The notes below the pieces were generated by a model. The model was not told the DNA's origin. It did no database searches and was given only the letters and a program-made list of their open reading frames with translations. Positions 1-5,822 of a DNA stretch of 5,822 bases are shown here, piece after piece (the stretch's first letter is position 1; every line of letters begins with the position of its first letter). Source of the stretch: Candidatus Dojkabacteria bacterium (GTDB lineage: Bacteria; Patescibacteriota; Dojkabacteria; GCA-002793355); assembly GCA_027033525.1 (NCBI GenBank), contig JALVLD010000030.1, forward strand, positions 1 through 5,822, written 5' to 3'. The translations under genes and the position numbers were made by a program.

Positions 1-25
1 AAAATTAAATAATTTTTTAAGAAAA
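1..25. other. AT-rich sequence downstream of thiI
   Basis: These 25 bases follow the thiI TAG (28-26) and contain one G and no C. Positions 1-16 form a perfect A/T-only inverted repeat (7-base arms, 2-base centre). Without GC pairs and with such a tight loop it is not a credible intrinsic terminator. No gene is visible. Confidence 0.5.
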
Positions 26-1207
26 CTAAATGCCATATTCTACTTGCCTTATAGAACTTACTGTATTTTCTATTATACTTACTGGCATATTTTTCTCAAA
101 TTCATACAATTTTTCCAAATTAGTTCTTGTTATTGTACCTGTTGCAAGGCCAGTACAAAAATCCTGATATGGCAAAATACTTATATTGTAAGTACCTATC
201 TGTTTAGCTATATCAACAATTTCTGTTTTATTATATGCAACTAAAGGACGCAATATAACTACCTTATCGCATACCGCCTTATTTATTGCAAAAATATTAG
301 ATAAAGTTTGCGAAGCAACTTGACCTAAACTATCTCCTAAAATTAATGCAAAATCTTTTCCTTTGTACAATTGCAGGGCCTTGTTTAAAGCTACTTTTAA
401 CATAAATCGCTTAAAAATTACCATTTTGTAATTCAAATTTTGTTGCTTCATCCAATTTTTTAAATGCCCTGTTAAAGCTAGAAAAAGACGCGTCCTAGGA
501 TTATAATAAGCCAATTTTTGTGCTAGCTTATATATTTTTTCTAGCTTATTCTCTGTTACATCTTCTGGATAAAAATGTAATAAATCAAAAGCAATCCCAC
601 GTTTGGCAACCAGGAAAGCAGCTACAGGACTATCTATTCCACCAGATAAAAGTACAATTCCTCTACCTGTAGAACCTACTGGCAAACCACCAATACCTTT
701 ATTGTATTCTACTAACTCAATTTTAGTATCCTTGAGCAGAATTCTAAAAACTTTACTAAAGTTTTTATTTGAAATATTAACCTTTTTTGCAAGTGCTATA
801 AATAAATCTTGAGAATTAAAGGGTAAGGCTTTATTGTAGCGGTTAATCTCCAATTTTATTGGCTTATCTCTAAACGCTGCAAATACTTTAACTAAAGTTT
901 GTACATAACTACTTAAAGTTAAATCCCTCGGTTTTAATATCTCAACACTCCCAAACCAAGCTAAACCAGGGACTTTACCCAAAATATCCAAAACACGAGC
1001 TTTAAATTCCTCGTCTTTTTTTACTTTTATCTTTAACTCGCCTTGCTTTTGGGAAAAATACAACTGTATTTGTTGCCTATCAATATCTAAAAACCTTTCC
1101 AAGCTTTGCCTTATATTATCCTTAAGAAATTGTTCAAAACGAAAAACCTGCTTTCCCTTAAGTCAGATCTCAGAATATCTAAGCAAGAATCTTAAAATTT
1201 TAATCAT
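26..1207 (-). CDS. thiI: tRNA 4-thiouridine synthase ThiI, with in-frame TGA at codon 15
   Basis: ThiI adenylates U8 of tRNA and transfers sulfur from a cysteine desulfurase to make 4-thiouridine; in some bacteria it also serves thiazole synthesis. From ATG 1207 the frame has 393 codons plus TAG. Seen: N-terminal ferredoxin-like domain (about 1-95, starting MIKILRFLLRYSEI), THUMP domain (about 95-175), GGLPVG (173-178), the PP-loop SGGIDSPVA (188-196; DNA 620-646), GDSLGQVASQTL (291-302), RPLVAYNK (320-327) and PYQDFC with Cys351, matching E. coli Cys344. There is no C-terminal rhodanese domain, as in the Bacillus-type enzyme. Codon 15 is TGA, with both sides in the same frame and both conserved (RYSEI before, LKGK after), so the true gene very probably starts at 1207. 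The fallback start is TTG 1102 (358 residues), which would lose part of the ferredoxin-like domain. If the TGA is real and not decoded, the gene is a fresh N-terminal pseudogene. It follows rplY by 11 nt. Confidence 0.88.
1109..1112 (-). promoter_or_regulatory. Possible internal ribosome binding site before TTG 1102
   Basis: Minus-strand AAGG lies 6 nt before the TTG at 1102-1100 within the thiI frame. It could support internal initiation downstream of the TGA. The match is only four bases in a purine-rich coding segment, so chance is likely, and the resulting protein would lack the first strands of the ferredoxin-like domain. Confidence 0.2.
1163..1165 (-). other. In-frame TGA inside the conserved ThiI N-terminal motif
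   Basis: Minus-strand TGA (plus-strand TCA at 1163-1165) is codon 15 counted from ATG 1207. It is flanked in frame by RYSEI and LKGK. In the family this motif usually reads YGEIGLKGK or YGEIALKGK, so the TGA falls on a Gly/Ala position and is one base from GGA. It is the only in-frame TGA in the five genes. Whether it is an error, a mutation or a recoded codon cannot be told here. Confidence 0.85.
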
Positions 1208-1218
1208 ATTCTACCAAT

Positions 1219-1893
1219 TTACTCAGCTGCCTTTTCACCTTCTTCAGAGGCAGTCCCTTCCGCACCTTCGGCGCTACCTTCTGCAGCTTCACCTTCCTTG
1301 CCTTCAGCAGGTTCCTCGGTCTCTACAGTTATTGCTTTTTGTGGAGGTCTAATTGTTAAAACAGTTTGCTGTGCATCTTTAGAACTTGCAAGTTTTACCC
1401 CTTCGGGAAAATCTAAATCGCTAATCAAAATCCTTTGCCCAACGTCAGTTAAATTCGATATATCCAATGTTATCTCAGGCACTATATTTTCACTATTTAC
1501 GACTAACCGCACATACCTAGAACTAAATACAAGAACGCCTAAATTGTTTTTAACAGCTGGCGACTCACCAATAGTTTTTATTGGCACACGAACAATTACA
1601 TGCGAATCAGGAGTAACCTCTGTAAACAAAAAGCTTTCTATTTGGTTATTTAAAGGATTAACTACAAGCTCAGATACCACTGCCATGATCGGTTCTTTTT
1701 CACCCTCTATATGAAGCTCTAATTTTTCTACCCTATTTGTACGAAGCAAAGGCAATAACTCATTATGCTTAATCTGTACATTTAACGTGGCCTTTTTATG
1801 CCTTGCAATAGCCCCAGGCACAACCCCTTGCTTACGTAATCTTTTTACCTTTTTGCCAACTAACTTACGCTTTTCTAAATTAAGTTTTATCAT
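1219..1893 (-). CDS. rplY: 50S ribosomal protein bL25, CTC/TL5 two-domain type
   Basis: The bL25/CTC family binds 5S rRNA in the large-subunit central protuberance. The 224-residue product shows an N-terminal L25 domain (about 1-93; KRLRKQGVVPGAIA at 18-30 matches the family RLRxxGxVPAVIYG) and a second beta-rich domain (about 98-183; VPIKTIGESPAVKNN and SDLDFPEGVKL are typical of CTC). A Glu/Gly/Ala tail (191-224) follows. The length fits the CTC form rather than the 94-residue E. coli L25. Odd: the usual YG after VPAVI is replaced by RH, and the family HP and HxDF motifs read NP and SFLF (79-90), so 5S rRNA contacts may differ. The ATG is 15 nt after the rpsG stop, with no clear Shine-Dalgarno. 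Finding rplY here, where fusA or tuf commonly follow rpsG, is unusual. Family identity is firm despite divergence. Confidence 0.93.
   Translation of the reverse strand: MIKLNLEKRKLVGKKVKRLRKQGVVPGAIARHKKATLNVQIKHNELLPLLRTNRVEKLELHIEGEKEPIMAVVSELVVNPLNNQIESFLFTEVTPDSHVIVRVPIKTIGESPAVKNNLGVLVFSSRYVRLVVNSENIVPEITLDISNLTDVGQRILISDLDFPEGVKLASSKDAQQTVLTIRPPQKAITVETEEPAEGKEGEAAEGSAEGAEGTASEEGEKAAE
1222..1323 (-). other. Acidic low-complexity C-terminal tail of bL25
   Basis: Codons 191-224 of rplY encode almost only Glu, Ala, Gly, Ser, Lys and Thr, with recurrent AEG/EGE units. The DNA is visibly richer in G and C than the flanking AT-rich sequence because Ala and Gly codons dominate. Similar acidic tails are common on CTC-type bL25 proteins. 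It is probably disordered and not required for RNA binding (inference). Confidence 0.8.
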
Positions 1894-1908
1894 AATTTTA
1901 TAGCAGGT

Positions 1909-2379
1909 TTAATATCTAAATTGAGCAAAAGCCTTATTAGCTTCTGCCATACGCTCTACCATTTCACGCTTTCGAACAGCCTCTCCTTTACCTTGATAGG
2001 CTAAAACCAGCTCTTCTGCTAGATCCTCAGCAAAGGGTTTTCCTTTTTTGTCCCTACAAACCTGCACTAACCATCGGATAGCAAGGGTTAACCCTCTACG
2101 CTCATCTACAGGAACTGGCACCTGATAATTAGCGCCTCCTATTCTGCGCGGTCTTACCTCAACTTTAGGCTTTATATTTGCAATAGCTTCATTTAGAACA
2201 TCTATTGGATTTTTTACCTTTAGCTCTTTAGCTGCAAGCTCTAATGCTGTGTATACTATTCTCCGAGCAACGGATTTTTTACCACCTTTCATTACAAAAT
2301 TAATCAATTTGGTTACCACCTCAGACCCATATACGGGATCTGGTATTAGTTTTCGAACCGGTGCTTTCTTACCTCGCAT
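1909..2379 (-). CDS. rpsG: 30S ribosomal protein uS7
   Basis: S7 binds the 3' major domain of 16S rRNA, nucleates assembly of the 30S head and lines the E site. The 156-residue product has standard length. Visible signatures are IPDPVYGSE (12-20), the MKGGKKSVAR segment (30-39), the beta-hairpin region VEVRPRRIGGANYQVPV (73-89) and the C-terminal RMAEANKAFAQFRY (143-156). No residue of note is missing. The ATG lies 17 nt after the rpsL TAA, the usual rpsL-rpsG order of the str operon. The nearest strong anti-SD match (AAGGTGAT) is in the end of rpsL about 20 nt upstream, which is too far for normal use; AAGTGA close to the ATG is weak. In E. coli S7 represses its own operon by binding the rpsL-rpsG gap; with only 17 nt here that mechanism is unlikely to be conserved in the same form (inference). 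Confidence 0.98.
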   Translation of the reverse strand: MRGKKAPVRKLIPDPVYGSEVVTKLINFVMKGGKKSVARRIVYTALELAAKELKVKNPIDVLNEAIANIKPKVEVRPRRIGGANYQVPVPVDERRGLTLAIRWLVQVCRDKKGKPFAEDLAEELVLAYQGKGEAVRKREMVERMAEANKAFAQFRY

Positions 2380-2396
2380 TATTCACTTATATCAAT

Positions 2397-2813
2397 TTAA
2401 TCACCTTCTTTCTTTACTCCGTATCTAGAACGTGCTCGCTTCCTATTTGGCACCCCTGCGGCATCATATACTCCACGAACTACTGTATATTTTACGCCTG
2501 GAAGATCCCGTCTACGCCCCCCTCTTACTAAAACCACAGAGTGTTCTTGTAAATTATGTTGTTCGCCAGGGATATATGCAATAATATGTGCGCCATTGGA
2601 AAGCCTTACTTTTGCTACCTTACGTTGTGCAGAGTTAGGTTTTTTAGGCGTCATAATATACACTTTAGTACACACTCCTTTCTTAAATGGTGAAAAATAC
2701 CTAGACACCCTATTTTTTAGCTTGTTTAAAGCAAATGCAAGGGCAGGACGCCTTGGCTTTTTAGGATGCTTTGGTTTTCTCCCTTTTCTTATTAGTTGCG
2801 CAATTGTAGGCAT
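2397..2813 (-). CDS. rpsL: 30S ribosomal protein uS12 with an N-terminal-region insertion
   Basis: S12 sits at the decoding centre of the small subunit and helps monitor codon-anticodon pairing. The 138-residue product has the core motifs RGVCT-like KKGVCTK (44-50), TPKKPNSA (55-62), [17 protein letters not shown] (83-99) and DLPGV (103-107). It is longer than E. coli S12 (124 residues), mainly because of about 13-14 extra residues at roughly 28-42, between PAL and KKGVCT. Lys57 matches E. coli Lys43, and Asp103 matches Asp89, the residue methylthiolated by RimO in E. coli. Arg102 occupies the E. coli Lys88 position (Lys87 in mature numbering). K-to-R there is a known streptomycin-resistance change in E. 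coli and Mycobacterium, so intrinsic resistance is possible but inferred. The start is fixed by [12 protein letters not shown], the usual S12 N-terminus. It is followed 17 nt later by rpsG. Confidence 0.98.
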   Translation of the reverse strand: MPTIAQLIRKGRKPKHPKKPRRPALAFALNKLKNRVSRYFSPFKKGVCTKVYIMTPKKPNSAQRKVAKVRLSNGAHIIAYIPGEQHNLQEHSVVLVRGGRRRDLPGVKYTVVRGVYDAAGVPNRKRARSRYGVKKEGD

Positions 2814-2815
2814 TA
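2811..2815 (-). promoter_or_regulatory. TAATG stop/start overlap joining rpoC to rpsL
   Basis: On the minus strand the rpoC stop TAA (2815-2813) shares its last A with the rpsL start ATG (2813-2811). The bases upstream (ATGCAAGAA) hold no GGAGG-like ribosome binding site. The arrangement suggests that ribosomes finishing rpoC reinitiate on rpsL. The overlap is read directly; coupling is inferred. Confidence 0.75.
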
Positions 2816-5800
2816 TTCTTGCATTTCATCTAACTTACTTACGTCGTTGATTATAGCATGTTCGCCAACAGGTATCAAATGGCCAACTATTACGTTCTCC
2901 TTAATTCCGCGGAGATAATCTTTACGCCCTAAAATCACAGCCTCACTTAAAACTTTAACCTGCTCCTGGAATGACATGGCTGCAAGCACACTTTCTGCAT
3001 TAAGAGCGGTTACCGTGACTCCTAATAACCGGCTTACAAAAACAATTGGTTTCTTTCCTTCCTTTTCAAGTAACTTGTTCCTGGCTTCTGCTAAAAATCT
3101 ATTTATAAATGTACCACGAATAAGCCCAGTGTCCCCAGGATCAACTATCTTTGCCAGCTTACTCATCTGGCGTAAAATTGTTTCTAAATGCACGTCATGT
3201 ATATCCATCTTAAATTCATTATAAACTGCCTGCATTTCGTCCAACAAAAAGCTTTGTGCAGCTTCAACTCCAAAATACTCTGCATATTCTTTAGGATCTA
3301 TACGACCATCGGTTAAAACTTGGCCCTTTGTCACCTTTTGTTTATCCTTTACAAGTATATTGGCATATGCAGGTACATCCATAGTTGCCTGAGCCTTCAT
3401 GCTACCCTTCACATACAAAACATTCCCCACTATTTCAATTACACCATCAGCGGGAGCCTTTATCACTTGTCCTTCTCCTAGCTCAAACAAGACATCTCCC
3501 TTTTTTACCTTGTCGCCATGCTTTACTTTTACTGCATAATCTGGTGCAATTACATATGACTTTTGATACTCTTTGGTACCAACAACAATTAATTTCTTCC
3601 CCTTAACCATAACCTCACCGTCCATCGGAGCTAACAATGCAGGCCTTTTAGGACTTCGCATTTCAAATAAGTCCAATAACAAAGGCACACCAGAAACCAC
3701 ATCTGTACCAGCACCGCCTGAGTGGAATGATCTTAATGTCATTTGGGTAGCTGGCTCCGATACGGCCTGAGCAGCTCTCACACCAACTGCTGTTCCTAAT
3801 TCTACAGGTTTATAGGTGCCAAAATCATAACCATAACATTTCTGACATACTCCCAACGGAGATTTACAATACATCGGACTACGCACCCAAACTTCATTTA
3901 CACCAGCAGCATCAATCTTCTTTGCTAACTCAACCGTGATTAGCTCTCCCTTCTTTACAATTGCCTTTTTCGTTTTTGGATCTACAACATCACTAGTAAC
4001 ATAACGCCCTACAATACGTTCGCCAAATGGCAATGAACGTGCTTGGTCTCTAGCAACTCTTAGCCCTGGTCCATCGTAACCACAATCCTCCATTCTTACA
4101 ATTGCATCTTGAGTCACATCTACTAATTTTCGAGCCAAATAACCACTTCTAGCAGTATTTAACGCCGTATCGATCATACCTTTACGTGCGCCGTAAGAAG
4201 CAATAAAGTACTCAAATGCCTTTAAACCTTCGGTATAACTACTTAATATCGGCACACTTACTGGCCTACCAAAAACATCATTTACAATCCCAAGCATAGC
4301 AGTAATTTGACCTGCCTGGCCTTCATCTCCGTTTGCACCACTAACTACCTGTACCTTTAGCGGATTATCATCAGGTAAATGCTCCCACACCTCTTTAAAG
4401 AGTTTGCTCTTTATGTCCTGCCATAATTCAACAAGCACGGCATCCTTTTCTTCCTTTGTCATAAAACCCATTGCATACTGTTCATATATCTCCTTTTGTT
4501 TTTCTAAGCCTTCCTTTATGAATTTTTCTTTGTTCTCATACCGTGTAAGGTCTGATACATTTATAGAAAAACCAGAAAGAGTTGCATAGTTAAATGCTGT
4601 TAACTTAGCATTGTCTAAAAACTCCTCTACAATGGAGATGTCATAATTAAGTACCACCTCTCGTAATATCTTGTTTGCTTTTTTCTTGGTTAATGTTTCA
4701 TTTATAAAATCAAAATCATCCGGTAATAAAGTATTAAAAATGACCCTCCCCACCGTAGTAAGTACTCTCTCCCCGTTATCTAACATCACCAATATTGGCT
4801 CTTGCAACGACAATTTGTCTAAATGATAAAGTGCAATCGCATCTTCTGGATTAGCAAAATTCTTTATTTTTTCTGGCTTTAATTTTTTAGCCTTCTCTTC
4901 ATCCATATAAGTTAAATGATACAAGCCAATTACCATATCCTTACCAAAACTTACTATTGGGGAACCATCTGCAACTTTAATAAGATTGTACCTTGCAAGC
5001 ATTTTTTGTTTTGTTTCTTCTAGTGCCTCATCAGATATGACTGCAAAAACACTCATTTGATCACCATCGAAATCTGCATTATAACCCGGAGTAACAAGCT
5101 GGTTAATACGAATAGCACTACCTTCTACAAGCACAGGATAGAATGCTAAAATGCTGTACTTATGTAAGGAAGGTGGACGATTCAAAAGTACGGTTCGTGT
5201 TTTTAACAGCTCCTCTAGCACATCCCACACCACATCATCTTTTACCTCTATTAAGTCTTGAGCATCTTTAATTGTCACCGCTTCGCCACGCTCTATTAAT
5301 TTATGAATAACAAACGGTTTAAATATTTCTAACGCAAGATCTTTAGGCAAACCACACTGATGCAATTTCAAGCTCGTATCCGGAATAATCACTGCACGGC
5401 CAGAATAATCTACGCGCTTACCCAACAAGTTTCTTCTAAACCTACCCTTTTTCCCTCTTAACAGTTGAGTTAAAGATTTGTATGGAACGCCGGTCCTATT
5501 TACAATTGGCCTGCTAAAACGGTGCTCATTATCTATTAAAGCATCAACAGCTTCTTGAAGCATGCGTTTTTCGTTCCTAAGAATAATATCTGGAGCACCA
5601 ATCTCAATTAATTCTTTCAAACGATTATTTCTATTTATAACTCTTCTATACAAATCATTTAGGTCAGAAGTTGCAAAGCGTCCTCCTGCTAGCGCTATAA
5701 TTGGCCTTAAATCTGCAGGCAACACCGGCAAAACGTCCATCACAATCCATTCGGGCTTTGTACCATTCTTCAAAAAACCCTCAACATACTTTAACTTGCG

Positions 5801-5822
5801 CTCAATAATTCTTCTATCGGCA
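2813..5822 (-). CDS. rpoC: DNA-directed RNA polymerase subunit beta' (5' end outside window)
   Basis: Catalytic large subunit of bacterial RNA polymerase. The reading frame is open to the right edge: the first full codon is at 5821, giving 1002 visible codons, and the TTG at 5773 is an internal Leu, not a start. By comparison with E. coli about 210 N-terminal residues (zinc finger 1, clamp) are missing. Seen, in visible numbering: KPEW (22-25), the [16 protein letters not shown] switch/lid segment (about 127-142), the Mg-binding NADFDGDQM (248-256; DNA 5054-5080), the bridge helix ([12 protein letters not shown], about 551-562), the second zinc site Cys580, 652, 659 and 662 with E. coli-like spacing, the trigger loop ([10 protein letters not shown], 694-703), barrel-sandwich segments, and a C-terminus with [11 protein letters not shown]. 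No large SI3 insertion is present in the trigger loop, as in most non-proteobacteria. Odd: VSEPAT and GVPLLL replace the usual IGEPGT and GLPRV beside the trigger loop. The TAA stop overlaps the rpsL ATG by one base. The family call is certain. Confidence 0.98.
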   Translation of the reverse strand, partial: ADRRIIERKLKYVEGFLKNGTKPEWIVMDVLPVLPADLRPIIALAGGRFATSDLNDLYRRVINRNNRLKELIEIGAPDIILRNEKRMLQEAVDALIDNEHRFSRPIVNRTGVPYKSLTQLLRGKKGRFRRNLLGKRVDYSGRAVIIPDTSLKLHQCGLPKDLALEIFKPFVIHKLIERGEAVTIKDAQDLIEVKDDVVWDVLEELLKTRTVLLNRPPSLHKYSILAFYPVLVEGSAIRINQLVTPGYNADFDGDQMSVFAVISDEALEETKQKMLARYNLIKVADGSPIVSFGKDMVIGLYHLTYMDEEKAKKLKPEKIKNFANPEDAIALYHLDKLSLQEPILVMLDNGERVLTTVGRVIFNTLLPDDFDFINETLTKKKANKILREVVLNYDISIVEEFLDNAKLTAFNYATLSGFSINVSDLTRYENKEKFIKEGLEKQKEIYEQYAMGFMTKEEKDAVLVELWQDIKSKLFKEVWEHLPDDNPLKVQVVSGANGDEGQAGQITAMLGIVNDVFGRPVSVPILSSYTEGLKAFEYFIASYGARKGMIDTALNTARSGYLARKLVDVTQDAIVRMEDCGYDGPGLRVARDQARSLPFGERIVGRYVTSDVVDPKTKKAIVKKGELITVELAKKIDAAGVNEVWVRSPMYCKSPLGVCQKCYGYDFGTYKPVELGTAVGVRAAQAVSEPATQMTLRSFHSGGAGTDVVSGVPLLLDLFEMRSPKRPALLAPMDGEVMVKGKKLIVVGTKEYQKSYVIAPDYAVKVKHGDKVKKGDVLFELGEGQVIKAPADGVIEIVGNVLYVKGSMKAQATMDVPAYANILVKDKQKVTKGQVLTDGRIDPKEYAEYFGVEAAQSFLLDEMQAVYNEFKMDIHDVHLETILRQMSKLAKIVDPGDTGLIRGTFINRFLAEARNKLLEKEGKKPIVFVSRLLGVTVTALNAESVLAAMSFQEQVKVLSEAVILGRKDYLRGIKENVIVGHLIPVGEHAIINDVSKLDEMQE

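Noticed and set aside
1..16. Perfect inverted repeat after thiI as a terminator
   Set aside because: Only A/T pairs, a two-base centre and no GC-rich stem; expected by chance in such AT-rich DNA.
1121..1162. Two CTTAAG palindromes (1121-1126 and 1157-1162) and a weak GGAAA/TTTTC hairpin just after the TGA, as a possible SECIS element
   Set aside because: Both CTTAAG copies are simply Leu-Lys codons, the loop is long, the stem is AU-rich, and a selenocysteine at a Gly/Ala position makes little sense. Folding prediction plus selB/selC searches would be needed to revive it.
1163..1207. A separate 14-residue leader peptide (ATG 1207 to TGA) controlling thiI
   Set aside because: The peptide is in frame with thiI and its residues match the conserved ThiI N-terminus, so a broken or recoded thiI explains it better.
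2596..2850. Plus-strand open frames opposite rpsL, rpoC, rplY and thiI
   Set aside because: They lie antisense to strongly conserved genes, resemble no family I know and lack ribosome binding sites; they are shadows.
5771..5773. TTG as a possible rpoC start, giving a 986-residue protein
   Set aside because: The frame stays open to the window edge and the upstream codons ([14 protein letters not shown]) continue the beta' homology, so this is an internal Leu in a gene cut by the window.
26..5822. Genome-wide alternative genetic code (TGA as Gly or Trp)
   Set aside because: About 1,500 codons in rpoC, rpsL, rpsG and rplY have no in-frame TGA, and Trp residues such as KPEW use TGG. Organisms with code 25 or 4 would show many.

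Overview
The window is AT-rich, fully packed bacterial chromosomal DNA. All recognisable genes lie on the minus strand and read from the right edge to the left: rpoC (5' end cut by the window), rpsL, rpsG, rplY (CTC-type bL25) and thiI. Gaps are tiny (1-nt overlap, then 17, 15 and 11 nt), so this looks like one transcription unit derived from the rpoBC-str operon. The low GC, the weak Shine-Dalgarno signals, a 13-14 residue insertion in S12, a divergent RNA polymerase trigger-loop region and the replacement of fusA/tuf by rplY-thiI suggest a Candidate Phyla Radiation (Patescibacteria) lineage, perhaps near Microgenomates/Katanobacteria. That placement is an inference from remembered family features and is not secure.

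Right to left: 5822-2813 is the C-terminal four fifths or so of the RNA polymerase beta' subunit, including the catalytic NADFDGDQM motif, the bridge helix, the second zinc site and the trigger loop. 2813-2397 is S12, the decoding-centre protein. 2379-1909 is S7, the head-assembly protein of the small subunit. 1893-1219 is bL25/CTC, a 5S rRNA-binding protein with an acidic low-complexity tail. 1207-26 is ThiI, the 4-thiouridine synthase that modifies U8 of tRNA. The unit thus links transcription, ribosome structure and tRNA modification. Positions 1-25 are an AT-only-like stretch after thiI with no convincing terminator.

The most interesting observation concerns thiI. A conventional gene call would start at the TTG at 1102, but the same frame continues upstream to an ATG at 1207, only 11 nt after the rplY stop. 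It then encodes a textbook ThiI N-terminus (RYSEI-x-LKGK), broken by a single TGA at codon 15 (1163-1165). The TGA sits where the family commonly has Gly or Ala. No other in-frame TGA occurs in about 5.7 kb of coding sequence, and none of the five genes uses TGA as its stop (four TAA, one TAG). This is either a base error or fresh nonsense mutation (for example GGA to TGA), or a rare recoded or read-through TGA. The sequence alone cannot decide.

Secondary points: S12 carries Arg at the position of E. coli Lys88 (Lys87 in mature numbering), where K-to-R substitution gives streptomycin resistance in other bacteria; beta' has substitutions in the near-universal sequence flanking the trigger loop; and bL25 has lost several usual RNA-contact residues.
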